Assembly: GCF_011059105.1 (NCBI RefSeq) | Contig: NZ_JAALLS010000005.1 | Location: 87,938 to 151,937 of the forward strand | Origin: Fodinibius halophilus | GTDB taxonomy: Bacteria; Bacteroidota; Rhodothermia; Balneolales; Balneolaceae | Length of the DNA: 64,000 nt | Reading direction: 5' to 3' | Shown here: positions 52,967-61,778 of the stretch, piece after piece | How positions within the stretch are numbered: position 1 is the first letter of the stretch | How the letters are laid out: the number at the start of each line of letters is the position of its first letter | Position numbers and translations under genes: made by a program | The notes under the pieces: generated by a model | Told to the model about the DNA's origin: nothing | The model's database searches: none | What the model saw: only the letters and a program-made list of their open reading frames with translations

Positions 52967-54073
52967 TTAGGTGTGGAAAGGGTAATCATCTTCCACAAAC
53001 ATGTGATCATACAATGCTTCTTTTTCGGGATAGTCACTTTCCTCAGCAAATTCAATTGCATCCATAACCTTATCTTCTACCCCGTTTTTGATCTCTTCTA
53101 CCTTGTCTTCATCAATAATATCCTCATCCAACAAGTAGTTTTTGATACGTTCTACCGGATCAAGCTTTTCATATTCTTCGAGCTCTTCCTTGCTACGATA
53201 CTTCATGGGATCAGACATAGAGTGCCCGCGATAACGATATGTGCGAATCTCAATGAACCAAGGTTCAGAGTTTTCACGAATATCAGCGGCAATCTCTTTC
53301 ATCTTTTCGTAGACGGTAAATACATCCATACCGTTCAGAACCATCTTCTTCATATCAAAACCATCAGCCCTGTCAACGATCTCGCCCGTTGAATGTCGGT
53401 GTACTGCTGTTCCCATGGCATAGCCGTTATTTTCTACCGCGTAGATACAAGGCAGCTTCCAGTTTTGGCTCATATTCATGGTCTCATGTAAAACTCCCTG
53501 TGGAACGGCACCATCACCAAGGAAACAAGCGGTTACGCGGCCATTTTGCTTGTATTTATTAGCAAAAGCGATTCCTCCACCAAGAGGAATATGCCCACCA
53601 ACAATACCATAACCGCCCCAGAAGTGTTCTTCTACATTGGCAAAGTGCATTGAGCCGCCCTTACCATTTGAGCAGCCCGTTTCTTTTCCATAAAGCTCAG
53701 CCATACCCTCTTTGGGTGAAACACCACGAACTAATCCCCAGCCATGGTCACGGTAAGCAGTAATAATATCGTCGTCATCATTTAAAGCATAAGCTGTTCC
53801 TGTTGAAATAGCCTCCTGCCCCATGTAAAGATGAAGAAAACCACCGAACTTCCCTTTTTGATACATCTGCATAGCACGTTCTTCGAAACGACGCTGCAGG
53901 TACATCTGCTCAAACATATCTATGACATCATCATCAGAAAGCCCGAGCTCGTCGTGTTTTTTGTCAGTAGGATCAGGCAGTTCGGTACTGCGGATAATCT
54001 CTCCGTTAGTACGGATCCCTGTTCCCGTTGGGGTAAAAGTAACTTCTTCTGTTTTTTCCTTTTTATCAGCCAT
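52967..54073 (-). CDS. pdhA: Pyruvate dehydrogenase E1 alpha
   Basis: 368 residues. Contains the thiamine-diphosphate motif GDGAVPQGVLHETMNM ending in VENNGYAM, GGSMHFANVEEHFWGGYGIV, and the loop YRYRGHSMSDPMKYRS, where pyruvate E1 alpha proteins are phosphorylated in mitochondria. The N-terminal 40 residues are Lys/Glu/Thr-rich and not conserved. First gene of the operon; the gap to alaS (about 105 bp) should carry the promoter. Confidence 0.95.
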   Translation of the reverse strand: MADKKEKTEEVTFTPTGTGIRTNGEIIRSTELPDPTDKKHDELGLSDDDVIDMFEQMYLQRRFEERAMQMYQKGKFGGFLHLYMGQEAISTGTAYALNDDDDIITAYRDHGWGLVRGVSPKEGMAELYGKETGCSNGKGGSMHFANVEEHFWGGYGIVGGHIPLGGGIAFANKYKQNGRVTACFLGDGAVPQGVLHETMNMSQNWKLPCIYAVENNGYAMGTAVHRHSTGEIVDRADGFDMKKMVLNGMDVFTVYEKMKEIAADIRENSEPWFIEIRTYRYRGHSMSDPMKYRSKEELEEYEKLDPVERIKNYLLDEDIIDEDKVEEIKNGVEDKVMDAIEFAEESDYPEKEALYDHMFVEDDYPFHT

Positions 54074-54178
54074 AATATCTATCTACAGCAAGTTGCTGTT
54101 ACAACGTTTCAATTGAAATTTCAAAAAAATCAGAGTCCGGAAATATACCTAAAATAATCGAAGATTACAGGTATTCCC

Positions 54179-56848
54179 TTACTCCAAATGTTTGGTAATT
54201 ATTGACGGTAACTGATCAAACATCTCATTCAGCTTTTCTGGCTTACGCCCTCCTGCCGTAGCAAGGTTGGGCTGTCCGCCACCGCCACCGCCAAGCATCT
54301 GCCCGAGCTCTCCGACGAGAGCACCGGCCTGTATACCTTTTTCCTGGATTAGATCATCCGTAATGGCAGCCATCACATATACTTTTCCCTCGTCCATATC
54401 TTTAGCTCCAAGCACAGTAATAGTACCATCTTTGCTCTTCTCCCGGGATTCATAACCGAGCTGTTTCAGCAGATCCATATCAGCATTGGGGACCACCCCG
54501 GACACCAGCTTGATGCCGCTATCCAGCTCAGAAGCATTATTTAATAGCTCGTTCAATTTTGAAGCACTTTGTTGATGCTGCAGGCGTTCAACTTCTTTTT
54601 CCAGCTCTTTCCGTTCTTCAATAAGCTGGTGAATGTCACGCACTAAATCTTGGCTCTGCCCCAATTCAGACTGAATATCTTGAACAAGTTCTTGCTCGGA
54701 ACGCAGGTACTGGTCTACACTTTTACCCACCTTGGCTTCGATACGGCGAATTCCGGCAGCTGCCGATGATTCACCCAGAAATCGAAAATAACCGATCTCA
54801 CCGGTAGCATCCACATGCGTACCACCACAAAGCTCCATGGAGTAGTCAGAGTCAAAGGTAATAACCCGTACCCTATCGCCGTATTTTTCTCCAAATAACA
54901 TTGTTGCCCCACGCTCTTTAGCCTCATCAATAGGCACATTGCGGTCTTCTTTTTTGGTGATGTTTTGCTGAATACGATCGTTTACGATCTCTTCAATTCT
55001 ATTGAGCTGTTTTGGGGTAATTTGCTCAAAGTGTGAGAAATCGAACCGCAGGTGGTTTTCATCCACGAGCGAACCTTTTTGCTGCACATGATCTCCCAGC
55101 ACCTCTTTAAGTGCTGCATGTGCCAAGTGCGTAGCCGAATGGTGCTTTCTGATCTCCTTACGACGCTCCCCATCAACCATCGCTTCCCACTCCCCACTGG
55201 GATCCTCGGGAAGTTGATCAACAAAATGGATGTACCCATCGGCCGACTTTTGAACATCAAGTACGCGCAAATGCTCATCGCCATTACTGATAATTCCTGT
55301 ATCGGCAACTTGCCCCCCACTTTTAGCATAAAATGGGGTCTTATCCAGTATGATCGCATTTTTCTCCTCATCTTTACGAAGAGCCTTAATACGACTTTGG
55401 ACAGATATGGAATCATATCCAAAAAACTGGAATTCATCAGTTTCGGTTACCGTAATCCAATCAGCGTTTCCACTTTGGTCTACATCAAACTGACCGGCCG
55501 CACGCGCGCGCTCTTTCTGCTCCTGCATCCGTTTATTAAACCCTTCTTCGTCAACATCAACACCACGCTCACGAGCCATCAACTGGGTAAGATCGATTGG
55601 AAAACCGTAGGTGTCATGCAGTTTAAAGGCATCTTCACCTGAAATTTCATCTTTCCCTTCAATCATCTCATTAAAGAGTTCGATACCCTGCCCTAAGGTA
55701 TTCAGAAAGCTTTTTTCTTCAGAGCGTACAACATTTTCCACATAATCTTCTTGTTGGATCAGCACTGGAAACACCTCCTCAAACTGCTTGGCTAAGGTCG
55801 GTACCAGTTTATGAAAGAAGGGTTCTTTTAGATCCAACTTATCCCAACCATAGCGAATTGCGCGCCGTAGGATACGTCGTACAACATAACCGCGCCCGTC
55901 ATTGCCGGGCGAAGCTCCATCCGCGATAGAAAAACTAACGGCCCGAATATGATCGGCGATCACGCGCATGGCAATATCCGTTTCTTCATCCTGCCCATAG
56001 GTGACATCAGCTAGTTCGCCAATTTTGCTGAGCAGAGGCTCAAAAAGGTCGGTATCGTAATTTGATTTCTTATCCTGGAGAACGGCACAAATACGCTCGA
56101 ATCCCATGCCGGTATCGACATGCTGGGCGGGTAGCTTTTCAAGAGAACCATCGGCCTGGCGATTAAACTGGATAAATACGAGATTCCAGATCTCCATCAC
56201 CCGCGGATCATCCATATTTACTAATTCTGCTCCATCCAACTTTTGGCGCTCCTCATCAGGGCGAATATCCACATGTACTTCAGAACAAGGACCACAAGGT
56301 CCGGTACTGCCCATCTCCCAAAAGTTATCTGTTTTATCAAATTTAAGAATATGATCCGGGTTAATGGATGTCTCTTCTTTCCAAAGCTCGATAGATTCCT
56401 GGTCTACCGGAGTACCGTCACTTTCATCCCCTTTAAAAACAGTTGCATATAACCGATCCGGCTCTAGCCCCCATTCATCTACCAAGAGTTCCCAGGCCCA
56501 GCGAATGGCTTCACGTTTAAAGTAATCACCGAACGACCAATTCCCGAGCATCTCAAAAAGAGTGTGATGGTAGGTATCATGGCCAACTTCCTCGAGGTCA
56601 TTATGCTTACCGCTCACCCGAATACAGCGCTGGGTATCCACTGCTCGCTGCCATATTTCTCCATCTTCTTTATACCCGGGTTGTTCGCCCATAAATATAG
56701 GCTTAAACTGGTTCATTCCGGCATTGGTAAACAATAGTGTGGGATCGTTTTGCGGAACAACCGGTGCACTTGGAACATGCAGGTGTTCTTTCTTTTTAAA
56801 GAAATCAAAAAACTCCTGTCGAATTTCAGCAGAACTCTTATGGGACAT
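54179..56848 (-). CDS. alaS: Alanyl-tRNA synthetase
   Basis: 889 residues, full length. Catalytic N-terminal domain with FTNAGMNQFKPIFMG, HTLFEMLGNWSFGDYFKREA, WEMGSTGPCGPCSEVHVDI and GRGYVVRRILRRAIRYG; editing domain with the zinc motifs HHSATHLAHAAL and ELCGGTHVDATGEIG; coiled linker (about 715-745) and C-Ala/DHHA1 domain ending GGGGGGQPNLATAGGRKPEK. Charges tRNA-Ala. Starts at ATG 56848. Confidence 0.98.
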   Translation of the reverse strand: MSHKSSAEIRQEFFDFFKKKEHLHVPSAPVVPQNDPTLLFTNAGMNQFKPIFMGEQPGYKEDGEIWQRAVDTQRCIRVSGKHNDLEEVGHDTYHHTLFEMLGNWSFGDYFKREAIRWAWELLVDEWGLEPDRLYATVFKGDESDGTPVDQESIELWKEETSINPDHILKFDKTDNFWEMGSTGPCGPCSEVHVDIRPDEERQKLDGAELVNMDDPRVMEIWNLVFIQFNRQADGSLEKLPAQHVDTGMGFERICAVLQDKKSNYDTDLFEPLLSKIGELADVTYGQDEETDIAMRVIADHIRAVSFSIADGASPGNDGRGYVVRRILRRAIRYGWDKLDLKEPFFHKLVPTLAKQFEEVFPVLIQQEDYVENVVRSEEKSFLNTLGQGIELFNEMIEGKDEISGEDAFKLHDTYGFPIDLTQLMARERGVDVDEEGFNKRMQEQKERARAAGQFDVDQSGNADWITVTETDEFQFFGYDSISVQSRIKALRKDEEKNAIILDKTPFYAKSGGQVADTGIISNGDEHLRVLDVQKSADGYIHFVDQLPEDPSGEWEAMVDGERRKEIRKHHSATHLAHAALKEVLGDHVQQKGSLVDENHLRFDFSHFEQITPKQLNRIEEIVNDRIQQNITKKEDRNVPIDEAKERGATMLFGEKYGDRVRVITFDSDYSMELCGGTHVDATGEIGYFRFLGESSAAAGIRRIEAKVGKSVDQYLRSEQELVQDIQSELGQSQDLVRDIHQLIEERKELEKEVERLQHQQSASKLNELLNNASELDSGIKLVSGVVPNADMDLLKQLGYESREKSKDGTITVLGAKDMDEGKVYVMAAITDDLIQEKGIQAGALVGELGQMLGGGGGGQPNLATAGGRKPEKLNEMFDQLPSIITKHLE

Positions 56849-57196
56849 CGAACATTAATTCTTGGTTATGGATTCTTTGGACGGTTGAAAATAGCAAAAA
56901 TTCCCGTTGAACTCACCTTTAAAAGCCTGCTAATCTTTTAGTCCTAAAAATACCAGCGAACCGTCATTTTTCGTCTGTTTGTATACCCCTTAATATATTG
57001 TAGAAGAGTGAATTAAGTTAAAGCATAATTCAAGAAAAGTACCGGCACAACTTATCAATAGCTATCTATCAGCTCTTATCACCTTTCGGCAAGACAGCAT
57101 AAATAATAAAAAGGGAATAGACTATGAATCTATTCCCTTTAGCCATTCAGCAAAATGTAATGAAACTGTTTAACACAGTTTCCTATCAAAGATCAT
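56849..57196. other. Intergenic region between ferredoxin-NADP reductase and alaS
   Basis: 348 bp. Apart from the terminator at 57105-57140 nothing recognisable is present; the part next to 56849 should carry the alaS promoter. No T-box or other leader was recognised. Confidence 0.5.
57105..57140 (-). terminator. Rho-independent terminator after the FNR gene
   Basis: Perfect 12-bp arms AAAGGGAATAGA (57110-57121) and TCTATTCCCTTT (57129-57140) around CTATGAA; on the minus strand it is followed by TTTTATTATTT. Lies 57 bp past the stop. Confidence 0.9.
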
Positions 57197-58123
57197 TTAA
57201 TAAACCTCTACAAAGGTACGGGGCGAGGGCTTAACATATCGCTTCATATCTCTGTCGTCCCATTCAGTAGGTTTTTTACCCGCGGCCGGTTCTCTCAGAT
57301 CAAGGTATTGGTGAAGTCCTTTTTGGGCGAGCGCTGTGTAAATACCCCGTTCCATTCCTTTAAGACCACAGATATACATTAAGGTGTTTTCTTTCTCCAG
57401 CAACGGCTCCAAAAGCTCACTATTATCCCACAAGGCTGTCTGTACATATTTTTTGGAACCATCTTCGCGCCGGTCTTCACGAGAAACTCGTGGCAGGTAA
57501 TGGAAGTTGTCTTTCTCTTCATCCAGCGATTCAAAATAGTTGGGATATAGCAGATCCGTGCGATAAGGGCAACCAAAAACGAGTACGATCTCATTTTCGA
57601 ACCCGGCATCTATAAGCTCTTTAATCATACCGCGATACGGGGCTATGCCCGTGCCGGTAGCAAAGAAGATATAGTTAAAATCATGGGCATTCTCGGGAAG
57701 TAAAAAACGACGTCCACTGGGGCCGGTCATTTTAACGGTATCCCCGGGAGATAAATCAGCCAAATAATTAGAACAGACTCCTAAATACAGCGAATTATCA
57801 TCCAGCTCCTCTATGGTCCGTTTTACTGTGGTTGAAACCAGGTTTGACTCTCCGCCCTCCCCTTCTGTTGGCGAAGACACCGAATACAGGCGTAATTTAT
57901 AATCACGGCCTTTTTCATTTTTTCCCGGGGGTAAAATACCGATAGACTGCCCTACCCGAACGTGATTTTCAAGCTCCGTGCCCCCAATATCAAAGGTCAT
58001 ATGCCGTACATAGTTAGGACTGCTCGCCTTGGAACAAATCCTATTTTCAACAACAGGCACTTCAACAGGTTCGCGTGGGGTATAAATATTTAATTCAACT
58101 TCCGGAAGCTTAATCTCGGACAT
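57197..58123 (-). CDS. Ferredoxin--NADP reductase, plant type
   Basis: 308 residues. FAD-binding domain with LRLYSVSSPTEGEGGE and GVCSNYLADLSPGDTVKMTG; NADP domain with FFATGTGIAPYRGMIKELID, VFGCPYRTDLLYPNYF and MYICGLKGMERGI. It ends in an aromatic residue (FVEVY), as plant-type FNRs do, where the terminal Tyr stacks on FAD. Moves electrons between ferredoxin and NADP(H). It is monocistronic with its own terminator. Relatives called BoxA are longer and have a ferredoxin domain, which is not present here. Confidence 0.92.
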   Translation of the reverse strand: MSEIKLPEVELNIYTPREPVEVPVVENRICSKASSPNYVRHMTFDIGGTELENHVRVGQSIGILPPGKNEKGRDYKLRLYSVSSPTEGEGGESNLVSTTVKRTIEELDDNSLYLGVCSNYLADLSPGDTVKMTGPSGRRFLLPENAHDFNYIFFATGTGIAPYRGMIKELIDAGFENEIVLVFGCPYRTDLLYPNYFESLDEEKDNFHYLPRVSREDRREDGSKKYVQTALWDNSELLEPLLEKENTLMYICGLKGMERGIYTALAQKGLHQYLDLREPAAGKKPTEWDDRDMKRYVKPSPRTFVEVY

Positions 58124-58479
58124 AACGTAGAGAAAAAATCTTATTTAGAACTAATTTAAATGGCATTGAAGTTGTAAAGCTTCTGCCAAATAAACAACCT
58201 GAAAGTGAAATATTTTTTAAATCTAATACAGTACAGCACACACACTAATTTCAAATAAAACAATGCCCCTGCGTTCAACAGAGGCACTGTATCGGCTTTG
58301 TTCTTAGGGGAACGTTGTCTCTCTTTATAATTTTGTAAACCGCAAAAGTTGCATTTAAAGCAGCTTTAGTGTCGCTGACCAAAGCCCGGTATCGTTGATA
58401 TAAGTTGGCGGCAGGTCAACGCTAATCACCACTTCGGGATCCGGGATGGCACAGAAAGCGATGTCTCATTTAAGAACCA
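58124..58479. other. Intergenic region carrying repeat copy 2
   Basis: 356 bp between two minus-strand genes. The right-hand 100 bp is the dispersed repeat 58381-58503; the left-hand part should hold the FNR promoter. No gene seen. Confidence 0.6.
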
Positions 58480-58503
58480 TTAAATCCAACCGCTAAACGG
58501 GTT
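58381..58503. repeat. Long dispersed repeat, copy 2 (related to 44311-44450)
   Basis: Same ordered blocks as copy 1: AAAGCCCGGTA, TTGATATAAG, TCAACGCTAATCACCA, ACAGAAAGCGATGT, CCAACCGCTAAACGGGTT. It is shorter by about 17 bp. It extends 24 bp into the 3' end of the minus-strand gene at 58480 and supplies its last seven codons and stop. Confidence 0.8.
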
Positions 58504-59511
58504 GTTTAGATCTGTAGCATAAACATCAGCCTGCATTAGATTGTGGGTAGATTGATAAAAGCGGTTAAAGCTAAAAGCAGTTACTGCTATTTCTGTTTCC
58601 AAAATTCTCCCATTAAAATCTATTGTGTAAATCCGGCTCATTCCTAACACACTTCTGCTTCTAACTTTTATGGCTCTTCCATCGGGCATCCATAGGGCTT
58701 CCTGTTCCTGGATTGTATTATGGGTTAGTTGCCGCACACGTTTTGTGTTTGGGTATACAATAAACAACTCTTCTTTTCCCTTTCTATTACTGGTAAATAC
58801 GACCTTCATTCCGTCGGGAGACCAATCCGGAAAATAGTCTGAGCTAGGGCTATTCGTAATATTTTGCTGTTGATTCCCCTCCGCACCCATCACATATATC
58901 TCCTTATTGCCGTCTCTTCGGCTTGTAAAAGCGATATGCTCTCCATCAGGTGCCCAGTCAGGCTCGTTATCTAAACCAGCATCCGTTAACTGTTTAAGCT
59001 TTCTGGTTCCAGTATCGAGACTCCAAATATTTCCCTCTAAACTAAATGTTACCAGTGGGTCTTTATTGATCCCGAGCACAGAAATATTGCTACTTCTTAT
59101 CTTTTTGAAGCTATGTTGTGCATTCTTAATTTCGTATAGCAACACTCTTTCCAGACTGTTATGAGCATAGAGAATGTGACCAGTTCTCTTCCCCAACTTT
59201 CCGTTGCATTGCACTTGTATAGTAAGATGTGCAAGCTGATCTGCATGCACTCGTACCGATGGTGAGGGCGTAAGCATTGAACAGTTCGTTGAGCGATCGA
59301 CAAATCCCAAAGAATAGCCCCCCTCTTCTAAAAGATCGATTGTATAATTTATATCTTTTACCTCTTCTCCATTTTTATATAACACTGTTATCTCAACAGC
59401 CCCACCAGTGGCCGATGTTATTTCTGTATTATAGGATAGATTATATACCCAAAATATAATTAGAGATACCAGCAAAAGGGATGTACCCAAAGATTTGATG
59501 AATTTTGACAT
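58480..59511 (-). CDS. Membrane-anchored PD40/TolB-like beta-propeller protein
   Basis: 343 residues. N-terminal hydrophobic anchor or signal (about 8-27, LGTSLLLVSLIIFWVYNL). A domain of about 100 residues follows, with cysteines in TNCSML and VQCNGKLG. At least three PD40 repeats span about 170-290: EPDWAPDGEHIAFTSRRDGN, FPDWSPDGMKVVFTSNRKGK and ALWMPDGRAIKV. Such propellers bind partners in the periplasm or outside; no enzyme motif was seen. The C-terminal NNPFSGWI is encoded by a dispersed repeat, so the native end may have been replaced. Stand-alone gene. Confidence 0.75.
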   Translation of the reverse strand: MSKFIKSLGTSLLLVSLIIFWVYNLSYNTEITSATGGAVEITVLYKNGEEVKDINYTIDLLEEGGYSLGFVDRSTNCSMLTPSPSVRVHADQLAHLTIQVQCNGKLGKRTGHILYAHNSLERVLLYEIKNAQHSFKKIRSSNISVLGINKDPLVTFSLEGNIWSLDTGTRKLKQLTDAGLDNEPDWAPDGEHIAFTSRRDGNKEIYVMGAEGNQQQNITNSPSSDYFPDWSPDGMKVVFTSNRKGKEELFIVYPNTKRVRQLTHNTIQEQEALWMPDGRAIKVRSRSVLGMSRIYTIDFNGRILETEIAVTAFSFNRFYQSTHNLMQADVYATDLNNPFSGWI

Positions 59512-59750
59512 AACAAAGAGACTTCATATTCTTGTTTTTATAACCTCATTTGTTAGTCATACACAAAACCGCCCCGGGTACCCCCAATGGCAGGCCATCA
59601 TTTTTTAAAAGAAATGCAATAGTGCTAGAATCGGGGCTCTTTGAAATTACCACAGCATACAGCCCCTACTTGGCAAAATACTATACTACCGAATAAGTAA
59701 TTCCAGGATTATAAAGAAGAGAGAATCACAACGTCATTAAAACCAGTTTC

Positions 59751-60467
59751 TTACTGATTACTGATATGGTGGCGAATCAGTTCTTCTATAGACGGAAGCT
59801 CACCACCTTGCTGCTCAACAAAAGCTTTGGCCTCTCGAGTAGAAACCCCGGTATCTTTTAACCGAATTAGTTCTTCAGTTGTTATATCAGTATACCCTAA
59901 ATCATGTAAATTGCTGGTAAAATAGGCCGTTACATCATGTTGGCGCAACTCAATAAGGTCCTCGATGGTTAGGTTGTACCCCAGCTCTTTCATCATAGCA
60001 GCAAAAGTGCTGGAAACATCATTTTGTTGTAATCTCACAACTTCATCTAACGTAAGGTCGGTGTAACCGAGATCCCGGATTCGCAAGGTATAGGTTGCCG
60101 TAACCCCCTGCTCACGCAGTTCAATAAGGTCTTCTTTACTCAGATCGGTATACCCCATCTCTTCCATCCAGGCACCCATCCCTTGTAACAGCTCTTCGTC
60201 AGGCTGGTTAACCCAGTTCTGAAAAGTGGTTACAGAATCGCCTACCGATGGTGAATTTGTACTAACCCCAAAATAGTTAACACCGGCATAGAGTAAAAAG
60301 CTACCTAAAAAACCAGCAAGCAGTATCTTTCTTATCCATCCCGGAGATGATAATCCAAACTGGAATAACCCGTTTGTTCGATCTTTTTTGACAACCGGAC
60401 GAGATAAAATCTCACCCTGCTCTAACGATTTGAGCTCCTCTTTAAGTTTCTGAAACTTAGCAGCCAT
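59751..60467 (-). CDS. Membrane protein with about 30-residue helical repeats
   Basis: 238 residues. Short cytoplasmic start (Lys/Glu-rich), one membrane helix (about 46-66, ILLAGFLGSFLLYAGVNYFG), then from about 100 four tandem units: LGYTDLTLDEVVRLQQNDVS, LGYNLTIEDLIELRQHDVTA and LGYTDITTEELIRLKDTGVS, and a first unit MGYTDLSKEDLIELREQGVT. The consensus is (L/M)GY(T/N)DLxxE(D/E)LIxLRxxGV. A similar repeat occurs in the C-terminal parts of some BlaR1/M56-type sensors in Bacteroidota and Acidobacteriota (from memory). No catalytic domain. Neighbour of a lone receiver protein 80 bp downstream, so a signalling role is possible. Confidence 0.7.
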   Translation of the reverse strand: MAAKFQKLKEELKSLEQGEILSRPVVKKDRTNGLFQFGLSSPGWIRKILLAGFLGSFLLYAGVNYFGVSTNSPSVGDSVTTFQNWVNQPDEELLQGMGAWMEEMGYTDLSKEDLIELREQGVTATYTLRIRDLGYTDLTLDEVVRLQQNDVSSTFAAMMKELGYNLTIEDLIELRQHDVTAYFTSNLHDLGYTDITTEELIRLKDTGVSTREAKAFVEQQGGELPSIEELIRHHISNQ

Positions 60468-60547
60468 AACATATTAAGTTTTTCATTACAGGAATCTGTA
60501 ATCTTTATGTACGGGCATTTAGGAGAAAAGATTCATCTCTTTTTAAA

Positions 60548-60910
60548 TTATGAGGCCATATCAAAGGACCGATTTAGCTCTGAAAACGTAATAGGTTTAG
60601 AGAGGAATTCTATATAATCACTGGATTCGATCTGATCCATATGTAATTTATCGGTGTTACCAGAGATATAAATGACAGGGGTATCCAACTTTTCGCGTAT
60701 TTGTGACATAGCCTCAATGCCGTTGATATCTCCCTGCAAGCGGATATCCATTAAAATAATATCAGGTTCATGTTCAAAAGCGGCAGTAATGGCATCCTCG
60801 CCTGAGCTTACTTTATCTACTACCTCATGCCCCATATTCCCGACCATGCGTTCTATAAGCATAGATATAATAAGCTCATCTTCTACAATCAAAACTTTTT
60901 TTGTTTCCAT
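60548..60910 (-). CDS. Single-domain response regulator (CheY-like receiver)
   Basis: 120 residues from the ATG at 60910 (METKKVLIVEDE); a TTG 18 bp upstream is rejected because receiver domains begin right here. Conserved acidic pair VEDE, phosphoacceptor Asp in DIILMDIRLQGD (about residue 56), VIYISGNTD and the Lys in LSKPIT. No output domain, so it should act by protein contact, for example in a phosphorelay. No histidine kinase is in the window. Probably co-transcribed with the repeat membrane protein only if read-through occurs, since that gene lies upstream on the same strand? It does not: the order on the minus strand is receiver first, then the repeat protein, with 80 bp between. Confidence 0.85.
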   Translation of the reverse strand: METKKVLIVEDELIISMLIERMVGNMGHEVVDKVSSGEDAITAAFEHEPDIILMDIRLQGDINGIEAMSQIREKLDTPVIYISGNTDKLHMDQIESSDYIEFLSKPITFSELNRSFDMAS

Positions 60911-60928
60911 ACAACAAAAACGGTCCAA

Positions 60929-61264
60929 ACAAATAGTTCCAGTTAACAGTTTGTGAATGCAAGAGTAATAAAACTGATGGGTGTTACAAAATGAGATTAA
61001 CTTTTTTTTACCCTTTCACACTATATTGACCTCTATTAGAAATAATTAACGGTTTTTTTTGATACCCTGTTGGAATACCGATCACACACATATAGCGTTT
61101 TTAAAAAATAATATTCCTTTTCTTTCGCCTTACTTCTAATATTTACAACTTAGCAGCCCATTAAAAGTTTTATAAATGATTTTATTCTGGCCTCATCGGA
61201 ATTTGTGGTTGCGAAAAATTTATCTATAATTCGAGAAAGAAATAATTATTAAAAATAAGTTGAG
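60929..61264. other. Divergent promoter region
   Basis: 336 bp between the minus-strand receiver gene and the plus-strand NfeD gene. AT-rich with several T-tracts; no gene, hairpin or recognised operator. Both promoters should be here. Confidence 0.5.
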
Positions 61265-61729
61265 ATGGATGCCGAGACTTTAACAATGGTTTTTTTCATC
61301 GGGGGTATTGTACTGATGATTATCGAGACCATTATTCCGGGCGGAGTTTCTTTTTTTCTAGGTGTTAGTGGCCTTATTGTAGGAGCTCTTCGCTGGTTTG
61401 GAATACTCGATGATCCTACCACATCAATTATCACTTGGCTTTTTACTTCGGTTGCACTTATCCTCGCCATGCGCCCACTATTAATGAAATATTGGGGTGG
61501 TGATAGCAGCTACAAGCTAGCTGATGAAGATGTAGAAGCTATGGATGAAGTGGTCGAAGTTATTGAGCCGGTAAATGCCGATGATAATTCCGGGCGTATA
61601 CGATTCCAGGGAATCTCGTGGAAAGCCCAAACTTTAGAAGGGGAAATTTCTGCCGGACAAAAAGCTAAAATCCGTTATCGTAATAACGTAACCTGGATTG
61701 TAGAACCGGTCGACGAAATTGAACAGTAA
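61265..61729 (+). CDS. NfeD family membrane protein
   Basis: 154 residues. Two to three membrane helices (about 5-75: MVFFIGGIVLMIIETIIPGG and SIITWLFTSVALILAMRPLL) followed by a soluble OB-fold domain (about 95-152: GRIRFQGISWKAQTLEGEIS ... KIRYRNNVTWIVEP). Short-form NfeD proteins are partners of SPFH/stomatin-like proteins, and two such genes follow directly. Together they organise membrane microdomains; the precise role is not known. Confidence 0.9.
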   Translation: MDAETLTMVFFIGGIVLMIIETIIPGGVSFFLGVSGLIVGALRWFGILDDPTTSIITWLFTSVALILAMRPLLMKYWGGDSSYKLADEDVEAMDEVVEVIEPVNADDNSGRIRFQGISWKAQTLEGEISAGQKAKIRYRNNVTWIVEPVDEIEQ

Positions 61730-61778
61730 AATTTCAGACTCACACATATCTTTGAAACTTAATTAAGCTAATAGTGCC

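Noticed and set aside
60911..60928. TTG start adding six residues to the receiver protein
   Set aside because: Receiver domains begin at METKKVLIVEDE, which has an ATG; the extra residues have no support.
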